Below, piece by piece: positions 8,657 to 17,474 of a stretch of DNA of 64,000 bases (the first letter of the stretch is position 1; each line of letters starts with the position of its first letter). The notes beneath the pieces were generated by a model that was not told the origin of the DNA, did not search any database, and was given only the letters and a program-made list of their open reading frames with translations. This DNA comes from Aquibacillus sediminis (GTDB lineage Bacteria > Bacillota > Bacilli > Bacillales > Amphibacillaceae): NCBI RefSeq assembly GCF_005870085.1, contig NZ_SZNM01000011.1:1-64000 (forward strand). Direction: 5' to 3'. The translations under genes were made by a program, and so were the position numbers.

Positions 8657-9856
8657 TTAACTATTTGCAAACAAATGTTTTGGAAGAGATTGGAATGCCT
8701 GTTCTAAGTCATTAATAAGATCATCAACATCCTCTATCCCTGCTGAATAACGAATTAACCCTTCTGGAATCCCCATTGCCGCACGTTCTTCTGGTGTACA
8801 CTCGACGTGACTTGTCGTACGTGATGGACCAACAACCGTTTCCACTGAACCTAGGTTTGCAGCTTTATTTGCGTATTGTAATTTAGGAAGCAAATGCCTT
8901 ACTGTATCCACCCCACCTTTAACAGCAAAGCTTAACATACCACCATAATTACTCATCTGCTGCTTCGCAATATCATGGTTTGGATGATCTTCAAGACCTG
9001 GATAAAAAACAGATTCGACAACATCTACAGATTTCAAATACTTCGCAATGGTAAGGGCATTCTCACACTGTTTATCAATGCGTAATTTTAATGTTTTCAT
9101 ACCGCGAAGTAATAAATAGGCCGCCATTGGATCTAACGTTGCACCATTGATTTCACGGTAATGATAGATTTTCTCTACTAAATCCTTGCTACCACACACC
9201 GCACCACCTAGCGCATCGGCATGGCCGCCAAGGAATTTCGTTGCACTATGAATGACCAAATCTGCACCTAAATCTAGTGGCTGTTGATTAATTGGTGTAG
9301 CAAACGTATTATCAACAATCACCAATGCTCCAGCGTCTTTTCCTGCCTTTGCCATTCTTGCAATATCGGTAATTTTTACGGTTGGATTAGTAGGACTTTC
9401 CAAATATAATACTTTGCAACCTTTTGCTACCTCTTTTTCAATTGCTTCATGGTCCCCTGTTTCACACAGCACCACTTCTACTTGTTGCTTTGGCAAAAAT
9501 TCTGTGAAAATTTTATTGGTTCCACCATACGTATCTTTAATAGATACAACTCGATCACCTGGAAATAAAAACGTTGCTAACGTATTGCTTATGGCAGCCA
9601 TTCCCGTAGAAAAACTTGTCGCAGCCTCTGCCCCTTCTAAAATTCGAATTTTATCCTCAAAGGCCTGAACAGTTGGATTGGTATTTCGACCATAAATGTG
9701 CCCATCTTTTTGTCCTGTTGCTACTTTATACCATTCATCCATGTCATCATAGCCAAACGAAACACTGTGAACAACTGGTACTTGAGTAGCTCCAAATGCA
9801 AGTTGGTCTCTTTCTCCTGCCCAAATGGATTGAGTAGACTTGTTAATTTCCTTCAT
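8657..9856 (-). CDS. Cys/Met-metabolism PLP enzyme (gamma-lyase/gamma-synthase fold)
   Basis: A 399-residue fold-type-I PLP enzyme of the cystathionine gamma-synthase/lyase family. The Schiff-base lysine is about Lys207 in HSATKFLGGH. GRNTNPTVQAFE, TSFSTGMAAI, LESPTNPT and IVDNTFATP are classical family motifs. I moved the start to the ATG at 9856, where GGGGAGG is well spaced. Homologues eliminate or replace the gamma substituent of homoserine, cystathionine or methionine. No other sulfur genes are nearby, so in this cluster it may act on homoserine or on 2,4-diaminobutyrate. That substrate is speculation. Confidence 0.88.
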   Translation of the reverse strand: MKEINKSTQSIWAGERDQLAFGATQVPVVHSVSFGYDDMDEWYKVATGQKDGHIYGRNTNPTVQAFEDKIRILEGAEAATSFSTGMAAISNTLATFLFPGDRVVSIKDTYGGTNKIFTEFLPKQQVEVVLCETGDHEAIEKEVAKGCKVLYLESPTNPTVKITDIARMAKAGKDAGALVIVDNTFATPINQQPLDLGADLVIHSATKFLGGHADALGGAVCGSKDLVEKIYHYREINGATLDPMAAYLLLRGMKTLKLRIDKQCENALTIAKYLKSVDVVESVFYPGLEDHPNHDIAKQQMSNYGGMLSFAVKGGVDTVRHLLPKLQYANKAANLGSVETVVGPSRTTSHVECTPEERAAMGIPEGLIRYSAGIEDVDDLINDLEQAFQSLPKHLFANS

Positions 9857-9929
9857 GACTATTCCTCCCCTGTATTTATTGGACACATTTGTCCTTATCT
9901 CTTAAATAAATCGTATTGAATGGTATCTA

Positions 9930-11138
9930 TTAACTAATAATGCCACCATGATGATTCACATCAATGGGATCTTGAATAATAAGTTCTCGAGGATACTCAC
10001 AGAACGTTTCGCAGCCTTTTTCTGTCACTCTAAAAGATTCACTAATTTCGATTCCGTAGTCATCAAACCACAGTGCAGGAATTAAGTGGAATGTCATATT
10101 CGGTTGCAAGACAGTAGGATCTCCTGTACGAATACTTGCGGTATGCTCTCCCCAGTCTGGTGGATAGTTTAAGCCAACTGAATAACCTAACCTTGATTCT
10201 TTTTCTATTCCATATCGTTTTAAGTTTTTTCGCCAAATTGCCTCAATATCACCACATGTCATACCAGGTTTAATCGAATCTAATAGTTCATTTAATCCAT
10301 CGATCACAATTGGAGTAATCTTCTTAAGCTCTTTAGCCGGCTTTCCAATTGATACGGTTCTTGCTAAAGGAACGTGATACCTTTTATAACAACCAGCAAG
10401 TTCAACAATAACGGATTCCCCTTGTTTAAACTTTCTTTCCGTCCAAGTTAAATGTGGTGCACCAGTGTTTTCACCAGAAGGTAAAAATGGAACAATTGCT
10501 GGATAATCCCCTCCATATTCATCTGTTCCGGAGATCATCTGATAATAAATTTGAGCTGCGGCATCACATTCTCTAAGTCCTGGTCGAATGGTATCAATCC
10601 CTTTATACATTGCTTGATCAGCAATCTTTGCTGCACGTTTCATATATTCAATTTCTTGATCTGATTTAATCAGTCTGACATAATTCACAAGTGAATCGGC
10701 ACTCTTAAATGTTGCATTAGGCAAGTTTTGCGTTAAACGCTGATAGGCTTTTGCCGAAAAATAATAGTTATCCATCTCTACCCCAATATATCGATTTCCT
10801 TGACCAATTTGCTTGAGTATTTCTGCAATAAAATCCATTGGGTGATAAACGGATGATTGAACATAATAATCAGGATATGGAATGATATTTTCATCATAAA
10901 TCCACGTCGTTGCCTTGGCACCATTGGCATCCATGTAACGACCGATCCAAATTGGTTGTGGCTCATCAATGACAATGATTAACATTTGGTGTACATAAAA
11001 AGACCACGCATCATACCCAGATAAATAATTCATATTTGCAGGGTCCGTTACAAGTAAAACTTCAATTCCACTTTCCGCCATTCGTTGCTTCGTCTTACTT
11101 ATACGGTTTTGATATTCGATAATATCAAAAGGAAGCAT
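9930..11138 (-). CDS. M24 family hydrolase, ectoine hydrolase (DoeA/EutD)-like
   Basis: A 402-residue creatinase/prolidase-fold protein: an N-terminal creatinase domain (to about residue 155) and a C-terminal pita-bread domain. The N-terminal segments VTDPANMNYLSGYDAWSFYV, WIGRYMDANGAK and GVEMDNYYFSAKAY are, as I recall them, characteristic of DoeA/EutD, which opens the ectoine ring to N-acetyl-diaminobutyrate. Generic Xaa-Pro peptidases lack these. The start is ATG at 11138, one codon inside a GTG, because AAGGGGGAAG fits better. It is the first gene of the cluster, downstream of the PucR gene. Ectoine specificity is recalled and not tested by alignment. Confidence 0.7.
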   Translation of the reverse strand: MLPFDIIEYQNRISKTKQRMAESGIEVLLVTDPANMNYLSGYDAWSFYVHQMLIIVIDEPQPIWIGRYMDANGAKATTWIYDENIIPYPDYYVQSSVYHPMDFIAEILKQIGQGNRYIGVEMDNYYFSAKAYQRLTQNLPNATFKSADSLVNYVRLIKSDQEIEYMKRAAKIADQAMYKGIDTIRPGLRECDAAAQIYYQMISGTDEYGGDYPAIVPFLPSGENTGAPHLTWTERKFKQGESVIVELAGCYKRYHVPLARTVSIGKPAKELKKITPIVIDGLNELLDSIKPGMTCGDIEAIWRKNLKRYGIEKESRLGYSVGLNYPPDWGEHTASIRTGDPTVLQPNMTFHLIPALWFDDYGIEISESFRVTEKGCETFCEYPRELIIQDPIDVNHHGGIIS

Positions 11139-11493
11139 CACATCTTCCCCCTTTCCTCTTATTGACTGAATAGTATTACTATTTCTTACTTACATACTAT
11201 TAAAACGGTGTCAACTTTGTAATGCTCAATCTGTATGAAGTTTTTCAGATGCCCTTTATACAATTTTGGTTAATATTTGGTTGTTTAAGCTTATTAAATT
11301 CATTCTGAACCATATATTTTAGAATTTGTTTACTTTACGCCCATATAGTCCATTTTCCGTTAAAATCATTTTTTAAACATGGTTGGAATCAATTGAGGGA
11401 ACTTGTAGATTGGAGTTAGTGCATAAAAGCTTTATGATGTGCAACAAATTATTAAGGTGAAGTACAGTGATCTCCAAATTACACGGAACCAAT
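11139..11493. other. Intergenic region upstream of the catabolic cluster
   Basis: About 350 AT-rich bases between the M24 start and the repeat array. They must hold the promoter of the cluster, but I could not pick a confident -35/-10 or an operator for the PucR-type regulator. No open frame looks coding. Confidence 0.5.
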
Positions 11494-11813
11494 GGAAAAT
11501 GCGCTGGATGATGTAAGAAAAACATGTAAATACGCATGATCTTGGGAAAATGCGCTAGATGATGTAAGAAAAACATGTAAATACGCATGATCTTGGGAAA
11601 ATGCGCTGGATGATGTACGTAAAACATGTAAATGCGCATGATCTCGGGAAAATGCGCTGGATGATGTAAGAAAAACATGTAAGTACGCATGATCTTGGGA
11701 AAATGCGCTGGATGATGTACGTAAAACATGTAAATGCGCATGATCTCGGGAAAATGCGCTGGATGATGTAAGAAAAACATGTAAATGCGCATGATCTTGA
11801 GAAAATGCGCTGA
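11494..11813. repeat. 51-bp tandem repeat array, second locus
   Basis: GATGATGTA recurs at 11507, 11558, 11609, 11660, 11711 and 11762, exactly 51 bp apart, giving six units. Each unit carries GCGCTGGATGATGTA, then ACATGTAAAT, then CGCATGATCT. It is the same family as 1-229 but with different inner bases. Because 51 is divisible by 3, the - strand shows a long open frame of 17-residue repeats rich in His, Pro, Met and Phe. I treat that frame as an artefact. Confidence 0.95.
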
Positions 11814-11899
11814 GTTAATGCACATGGTACAGCTTATATACACTAGGAAACTGCGAAACTTACAGAATAAACATCTGTATAACAAATAAATTTGAACTA

Positions 11900-11936
11900 A
11901 AAAAACGGTGCTGTCTCATAGGTACAGCACCGTTTT
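11900..11936 (-). terminator. Terminator of the PucR-type regulator gene
   Basis: AACGGTGCTGT pairs with ACAGCACCGTTTT around a short loop, with a T7 tail on the - strand. It abuts the stop codon of the regulator gene. Confidence 0.9.
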
Positions 11937-13609
11937 CACTCAATCTTCTTCAATGTCCATAAACGTACACTTAACTCCAACAAAAAGGCATCATCTGAAT
12001 CAACTAAAGATAATTTGGTTAGAGATTCGATATTTCTTAAGCGATGTAGCAAGGATTGCCTATGCAAATTCAATGCTCTCGCTGTCTGACTCACATTCCC
12101 TTTATACTTATTATAAATTTGAAAGGTATGGATTAAATCCGTCTTCCTTTTTCGATCATATTCAAGCAAAGGGTCAAGGGTTTCTTTTACTATGGAAGCA
12201 ATCTCACTTTCTTTTGATAATGCCATCAATAATCGATTAATCTTCGTATCACTAAAGAAAGTCCGCTCCCCAAGGCCATTTTGTTGCTTCCCGATATTAA
12301 GGGCCGTCTTTGCCTGCTGATAACTTTGGTAAAAACGATATTTACCTTCTTGTTGGGGAGCAATTCCCCAAGATAGTTCCACCCCTACAAGTAATTCACT
12401 TAAACGCCTTTCAATTGTATCAATGAATTGGTTTGAACTTTCCGTATGCGGATGGTGGTCAGCTTCTAAGAAAACAATAACTTCCCCTTCATCAAACGTC
12501 GTCATTGTTTTTCTCCCAAGAAGTTTTCCAGCATAATTTATTTCCTTTTGAATGTAATAGTTTAAGCTTTGTAAGGATGAACTTTCTGGATTATCATTTT
12601 TATTTTTTTCCTGCATGGATGATTTATTTGAAATATCGCCTAGTATACAGGTATAGTTATTTTGTAAATCATATCCTAGTAATCTAGCCTTTGATAATAA
12701 TTGATCATCAATTGGCATTTTATGTTTAGCTAAATTCAATACGAAATTGTCTTTTAGGCGAATTTCCGTTATTTCAATCGCATTTTCTTTTACAAAAAAT
12801 AGAGCACAGGCAGTTAATGCATGTTCTAAAACACTCATGACAAACCACGACAAATCCTCTCGTCGCTTAGGTTGAAAAACAATATAGCCTTGGCTCTTAT
12901 GATTATTTAAAATATTTAATTGAAACCACATCTTATCTGACAGCTGGTACTCCTGTAAATGATAGTACAGTGGATGATCTGTATAATGAATTTCTGTAGG
13001 TGGGATTGGTTGTAGAGGGTTGGTTTCATCGTGGTACATATCAAAGATCGTTTTATCAAAGTATTTATTAGCTCGCACTTCTGTTGACCTATCCATTATC
13101 GCTACCGGCATGCGGATATGTTTATAAAGGATTCGACAAATGTCTGTAAGCCCCTTATCTTCGAGTACACAATTCGTTAATTCTTTTCGTACATTTTCTG
13201 CCTTTTGCCGTTCGCCTTGTTTATCAACCGTTATTTCGTGCATAACTGTTTGCAAGACATCAGCAAACCGTATTTCCCATGGAATATCAATAATAATAAA
13301 GTTATGCTCTTCTGCATATTGTAGAATTCGATCTGGAATATCAAAAATGTACCTACCGGTGGCAATTGCTAATGCAGAAGCACCAGACTGAATAACATCT
13401 CGAACAAATTGCTCAAGTAAATCGGGATTATTCTCGCAGCCGATTCCAGTACTTAAAACAAATTCATTCATCCTTACAAAGTTTTCAACAGGTAATTCCA
13501 TTACAGATATCCATTCAATTGATTTCTCATTTAACAATTGTTTACCAGACTTAACTTTAGAAGTTTTCATTATAGGTAATCTAACGATATCATGTACTGT
13601 TAACCCCAT
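11936..13609 (-). CDS. PucR-family transcriptional regulator
   Basis: A 557-residue regulator. Residues 1-125 match the PucR N-terminal domain (MGLTVHDIVRLPIM, then FVLSTGIGCENNPDLLEQFV). The C-terminus carries the PucR helix-turn-helix: YNKYKGNVSQTARALNLHRQ then SLLHRLRNIESL. A GGDEF-like/CdaR middle region lies between. The frame opens eight codons upstream at a GTG, but GAGGTGAGAG just before the ATG at 13609 marks the better start. B. subtilis PucR activates purine catabolism; other members control amide or amino-acid use. Here it precedes the M24 cluster on the same strand and is its likely regulator. Confidence 0.88.
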   Translation of the reverse strand: MGLTVHDIVRLPIMKTSKVKSGKQLLNEKSIEWISVMELPVENFVRMNEFVLSTGIGCENNPDLLEQFVRDVIQSGASALAIATGRYIFDIPDRILQYAEEHNFIIIDIPWEIRFADVLQTVMHEITVDKQGERQKAENVRKELTNCVLEDKGLTDICRILYKHIRMPVAIMDRSTEVRANKYFDKTIFDMYHDETNPLQPIPPTEIHYTDHPLYYHLQEYQLSDKMWFQLNILNNHKSQGYIVFQPKRREDLSWFVMSVLEHALTACALFFVKENAIEITEIRLKDNFVLNLAKHKMPIDDQLLSKARLLGYDLQNNYTCILGDISNKSSMQEKNKNDNPESSSLQSLNYYIQKEINYAGKLLGRKTMTTFDEGEVIVFLEADHHPHTESSNQFIDTIERRLSELLVGVELSWGIAPQQEGKYRFYQSYQQAKTALNIGKQQNGLGERTFFSDTKINRLLMALSKESEIASIVKETLDPLLEYDRKRKTDLIHTFQIYNKYKGNVSQTARALNLHRQSLLHRLRNIESLTKLSLVDSDDAFLLELSVRLWTLKKIE

Positions 13610-13782
13610 CACTCTCACCTCAGTCCTGATCACAAATTAATGGATAGTGAATGGAAAATGATTCAGTTCCTTCCTTAATATATATTCGATTTTCCTGTTA
13701 ACTTGTAATGCCCCTAGATTTAGCCTTCTGACACATACCATTTCTCATATATAAACAATATGTTCCCTATACTTGTCTTAGA

Positions 13783-14109
13783 CTATCTTTTTTGGATACC
13801 AAATCTAGCATTAATTTCCCCTTTAAATAATTGCCTTTGTCTCTTTTTCTCTTCCCTTTTACGTTCCCTTTTTAACATTTCTTGTCGAATTTCATAGGTT
13901 TGAACACCTTCTTCTCGTTGATCAGCTATATCAATTAACTGTTCAACATCTGCAAATGAATACTTACGATTCCCTCGTTCGGTCCTTTCTGGAAAAACCA
14001 ACTTTCTTTCTTCATAATAACGAATTTGACGCTCAGAGAGTCCAGTTAATTCACTAACTACACCAATTGTAATAACTTTTCTTTCTTTATAAGAAGGGTT
14101 TTCACTCAT
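13783..14109 (-). CDS. tnrA: Nitrogen regulator TnrA (MerR family)
   Basis: A 108-residue MerR-type protein. The helix-turn-helix ([20 protein letters not shown], then [18 protein letters not shown]) is the GlnR/TnrA type. The short tail ending [10 protein letters not shown] matches TnrA, which uses its C-terminus to bind feedback-inhibited glutamine synthetase; GlnR is longer. No glnA is adjacent, which also favours TnrA. TnrA is the global regulator under nitrogen limitation. A perfect TnrA box lies 49 bp upstream of the predicted transcription start, so positive autoregulation is likely. The start ATG has GGCGGTGAG upstream. Confidence 0.9.
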   Translation of the reverse strand: MSENPSYKERKVITIGVVSELTGLSERQIRYYEERKLVFPERTERGNRKYSFADVEQLIDIADQREEGVQTYEIRQEMLKRERKREEKKRQRQLFKGEINARFGIQKR

Positions 14110-14157
14110 ATTCTCACCGCCATTTTAAGAATTACTATAAATTCTTACTTTTAACCC

Positions 14158-14209
14158 ATTATACACTGAAAATTTTGTTAATTACATTTATATGTAAGAA
14201 AATCTTACA
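14158..14209 (-). promoter_or_regulatory. tnrA promoter with TnrA box
   Basis: TGTAAGAAAATCTTACA (14193-14209) is an exact match to TGTNAN7TNACA. On the - strand the -10 TATAAT lies at 14158-14163, placing the box centre about 49 bp upstream of the start site. This is the spacing known for TnrA-activated promoters. A further inverted repeat, TAAGAAT..ATTCTTA (14126-14147), lies in the leader. Confidence 0.8.
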
Positions 14210-14330
14210 ATACTATTTCTAAATGTAATGTTAGTTTACTATCAAATAGATGGTACCTTAGGCTTCATAGTGCGACATTGAAAGAAAAATCAATCGTGTA
14301 ACAGAAGGAGCTAAATATACGGAGTTTTTC

Positions 14331-15038
14331 AAAAGGGCTGTTTTCTAAAAAAATATTGTTTTGTCACAATAAATATAAACTCCGACGTAAATGATAATTA
14401 TCTCGCTCATTCTTTATACAATGAGTGGTGATCTAGCGCTGCGGAAATACACCTACGCTTTCCGCGGGTGGCTGATGAGCCTCCTCGTTCGTACCTCACT
14501 GCGGGGTCTCCCAAAGGCCATTAGTCCCACAGGAGTCTCCGGTATATTTCCTTCGCTTTTTATGAGGATCGTAATTTTATAGTATATTTACTTGATTATA
14601 CGTGCATCAAATTCACTTTTTATCCTAGATAACATTGCACTCAGACTCGTTAATGAATTAGGTGTTTTATCTAACTTAAATCAGAAAACCACTAACAGCG
14701 TAGGTAGAATACGGAGACTCCTTGAAAATAAAGAGCCATTTTCTGCGTGCGATGTATCGCTACCGTAGCCTTCCTTGTCCTATGGGAACAGCACGAGGTG
14801 AAGATCCACTTGGTAAATTAAGGAACGTAGGCTAAGATCGCCACGTCCTGTGGCAACGCCTGCGTGACCAACATCCTGTTGGCCCGAGGCCGTGCCCATG
14901 GAAAGCGGACTATTCTGCCGAAGCGATGGTATAACACTCAATCAAATTCAGTGACATAGGGCAATTTCATCAAAGTTACGTCGGAGCTTCTATCAACTAC
15001 GACATTAAAAAGCAACAAACCTTGCAAAAAGAGCCTAC
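14331..15038 (+). mobile_element. Composite inverted-repeat element, copy 1 (modules A-B)
   Basis: A non-coding element of about 700 bp. Outer ends AAAGGGCTGTTTTCT and the complement of AAAAAGAGCCTAC are similar, and inner ends ACTCCGACGTAA (14379-14390) and TTACGTCGGAG are inverted. Inside lie module A (about 14427-14560: GCGGAAATACACC ... CACTGCGGGGTCTC ... GGAGTCTCCGG) and module B (about 14695-14935: GAATACGGAGACTCC ... AAGATCCACTTGGTAAA ... CCGTGCCCATGGAAAGCGG). Copies 2 and 3 share the A-B order. Module B carries extra sequence here. No transposase is present; it looks MITE-like. Confidence 0.7.
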
Positions 15039-15195
15039 AAAAAAAGAAGCTCTACCGCGTTAGAAAAAGAACTAAATATACGTGGTTGAACAAAATAGCA
15101 ACTCAACCGCGTATGAAGCGTAAAGTGTAAATAAACTTTCCTGTTATATCAGTACTTTTTCGTAATTAAACATACACTATGGAAGTATTATGAAA

Positions 15196-15229
15196 TAAAA
15201 AAACCACCTCAACAATTTGTTAAGGCGGT
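15196..15229 (-). terminator. xylA terminator
   Basis: On the - strand ACCGCCTTAACA pairs with TGTTGAGGTGGT over 12 bp (two G-T pairs), followed by a run of T. Confidence 0.9.
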
Positions 15230-15251
15230 CCTTTTAAGATAGTTATTTCAA

Positions 15252-16577
15252 TTACTCACCAGCATACGCTGTTAATAGATACTGATTAATTGTTGCTCTA
15301 ATTTGTTCTAGGCGACCAGATGGTTGAGCAATTGTTGTTAAGCCATATGCATGATCTTCAAGTTTGTGGAAATCAGTTTTTCCTTCAACGATGTCTTTTC
15401 CAATACCTTGTTGGTAACTGCTATAACGGTTGTCCACAATTCCTTCTAGTACGTTATCATCAAGTAATTTTTGTGCAATTTTTAGTCCGACAGCGAAACT
15501 ATCCATACCGGCAATATGAGCGTGGAATAGATCTTCTGGCTCGAATGAACCACGACGTACTTTTGCGTCAAAGTTTAGTCCACCTTTACCAAGTCCACCA
15601 TTCTTTAGAATCTCATACATTGCTAGAGTTGTAGAATACAAGTCTGCTGGGAATTCATCTGTATCCCATCCAAGTAAAGGATGACCTTGGTTAGCATCAA
15701 CAGAACCTAGCATATTGTTAACACGTGCATAATGTAATTCATGTTCAAATGTGTGTCCTGCAAGTGTTGCATGGTTTGCTTCAATGTTGAATTTGAAGTG
15801 ATCTTGTAGATCATAATGTTGTAAGAATGCATATCCACTAGCTACATCAAAGTCGTACTGGTGTGAAGTTGGCTCTTTTGGTTTTGGCTCAATTAGGAAT
15901 TGTGCATCAAAGCCAATTTCTTTTGCATAATCAACAGCCATATGGAAGAAACGACCAAGGTTATCCATCTCTAATTTCATATCTGTATTTAGAAGTGTTT
16001 CGTAACCTTCACGTCCACCCCAGAATACATAGTTTTCTCCACCAAGCTCTTTACCAATTTCTAGTTGTTTTTTCACTTTAGCTGCTGCATAAGCAAATAC
16101 ATCTGCACTGCTTGATGATGCTGCACCGTGAACAAAACGTGGATTAGTAAAGTTATTAGCTGTATTCCAAAGAAGTTTTGTTTTACTATCTTTCATGTAA
16201 TCTTTAATCATTGCAACAATTGTATCTAGGTTTTGGTTCGATTCTCTTAGTGTATCTCCTTCTGGTGCGATATCGATGTCGTGGAAACAGAAGTATGGCA
16301 CTCCTAGTTTTTCAAAGAATTCGAATGCAGCTTCAACACGCGCTTTAGCTAAATCCATTCCTTTAAATTTGTCCCATGGACGGATAGCAGTTCCTACACC
16401 AAATGGATCAGAAAGGTCCTCTGTGAATGTGTGCCAGTAAGCAACACCGAAACGTAACATTTCTTCCATTGTTTTGCCGCCAATTTTCTCTTCAGGGTTG
16501 TAAAATTTAAATGCGTAAGGGTTAGTTGATCTTGCACCTTCATAATTGATTTTGCCAATGTTTTCAAAGTAAGCCAT
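15252..16577 (-). CDS. xylA: Xylose isomerase
   Basis: A 441-residue cytoplasmic enzyme converting D-xylose to D-xylulose, first step of xylose catabolism. Signature segments include [12 protein letters not shown] (catalytic His), [32 protein letters not shown] and [20 protein letters not shown] (metal ligands). I moved the start to the ATG at 16577 (MAYFENI), which has GGAGG 8 bases upstream; the frame extends six codons further. Length equals that of Bacillus XylA. Xylulokinase is not in the window. The promoter carries a XylR-type operator over its -35, so xylose induction is likely. Confidence 0.97.
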   Translation of the reverse strand: MAYFENIGKINYEGARSTNPYAFKFYNPEEKIGGKTMEEMLRFGVAYWHTFTEDLSDPFGVGTAIRPWDKFKGMDLAKARVEAAFEFFEKLGVPYFCFHDIDIAPEGDTLRESNQNLDTIVAMIKDYMKDSKTKLLWNTANNFTNPRFVHGAASSSSADVFAYAAAKVKKQLEIGKELGGENYVFWGGREGYETLLNTDMKLEMDNLGRFFHMAVDYAKEIGFDAQFLIEPKPKEPTSHQYDFDVASGYAFLQHYDLQDHFKFNIEANHATLAGHTFEHELHYARVNNMLGSVDANQGHPLLGWDTDEFPADLYSTTLAMYEILKNGGLGKGGLNFDAKVRRGSFEPEDLFHAHIAGMDSFAVGLKIAQKLLDDNVLEGIVDNRYSSYQQGIGKDIVEGKTDFHKLEDHAYGLTTIAQPSGRLEQIRATINQYLLTAYAGE

Positions 16578-16641
16578 GTCAATTCCTCCAGACAATTTAT
16601 TATTAAAATGGATAATTCATTTTGTTCGTGTTTATGATTAT

Positions 16642-16683
16642 ATTATAGCAATCAATTCATTGTTTGTCTATTAAATAAACAAA
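16642..16683 (-). promoter_or_regulatory. xylA promoter with XylR-type operator
   Basis: The near-palindrome TTTGTCTATTAAATAAACAAA spans 16663-16683. On the - strand it contains the -35 TAGACA, and the -10 TATAAT follows 17 bp later (16642-16647). The same arrangement recurs at the ABC transporter promoters, supporting repression by a ROK-family XylR encoded elsewhere. Confidence 0.75.
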
Positions 16684-16792
16684 GTTTTATATTTATTCAT
16701 TTTCGTGTAAAATAGACAAATATAGCGTATAATTAAGTTTGTCTTGCTCAGTTTATTACTTAGCTTTTCTAGCAACAAAAGGAGGTTCCGTT

Positions 16793-17410
16793 TTGAATAA
16801 TACAAACAACGTCATTTATAACATATTAGAATGGATTAACAGGTTTGCCTATATCAACTTGTTATGGATCTTATTCACCATTCTAGGTGCAGGAATACTA
16901 GGGTTTTATCCCTCAACAACAGCCATGTTTTCAATAGTACGTACATGGTTACAAGGAAACAAAGATGTACCTGTCTTTAAAACATTTTCAAACTACTTTA
17001 AAAGAGACTTTTTTAAAAGTAACCTTTTAGGACTTTTTATAACCTTCATTATCGTTTTACTTGCTATTGATATCTTTTATATTCAAGTTAATATAGACCA
17101 ACAGTTGACCTGGACATATATTCCTTTATTCGCTTTCATGTTGTTCTTTATATTATTCCTATTTTATATTTTTCCTACGTTTGTACATTATGACGTAAAG
17201 TTAACCCAAATAATTAAAAATGCATTTTTAATTATGCTCATTAGTCCTATACAAAGCTTTTTCATTATTTTATCTCTTGGCTCTATCTATTTTGTCATGC
17301 GTGCATTACCTGCTTTATTTTTCATCTTTGGTGGTAGTACTTATGCCTTCATCACGATGTGGTTGGCCATGCATACGTTCAATCGAGTTGCCAAGAAACA
17401 GCAAGGTTAA
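16793..17410 (+). CDS. DUF624 (YesL-like) membrane protein
   Basis: A 205-residue membrane protein with about five hydrophobic helices (NLLWILFTILGAGILGFYPS, then several more). It belongs to the YesL/DUF624 family, commonly encoded next to CUT1 oligosaccharide ABC transporters in Bacillales. AAAGGAGG fixes a TTG start at 16793; the frame extends upstream without a better site. It is divergent from xylA and convergent with the transporter genes. A role supporting plant-polysaccharide uptake is suggested by context; no biochemical function is known to me. Confidence 0.82.
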   Translation: MNNTNNVIYNILEWINRFAYINLLWILFTILGAGILGFYPSTTAMFSIVRTWLQGNKDVPVFKTFSNYFKRDFFKSNLLGLFITFIIVLLAIDIFYIQVNIDQQLTWTYIPLFAFMLFFILFLFYIFPTFVHYDVKLTQIIKNAFLIMLISPIQSFFIILSLGSIYFVMRALPALFFIFGGSTYAFITMWLAMHTFNRVAKKQQG

Positions 17411-17428
17411 GTTACTAAAGCAACCTGG

Positions 17429-17473
17429 GTGTCACCTCACTAAACATACAGTTAAATGTGGTGACACTTTTTT
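17429..17473 (+). terminator. Terminator of the DUF624 gene
   Basis: GTGTCACC (17429-17436) pairs with GGTGACAC (17460-17467), followed by T6. It sits in the 64-bp gap between convergent genes. Confidence 0.85.
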
Positions 17474-17474
17474 A

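Noticed and set aside
11373-11885. 170-codon open frame on the - strand with 17-residue repeats (MRIYMFFLHHPAHFP type)
   Set aside because: It arises because the 51-bp repeat period is a multiple of 3. It has no ribosome site, and the first array at 1-229 does not encode the same repeat cleanly.
14390-14405. Fur-like palindrome GATAATTATC
   Set aside because: It lies inside composite element copy 1 with no adjacent gene, and matches only part of a Fur box.
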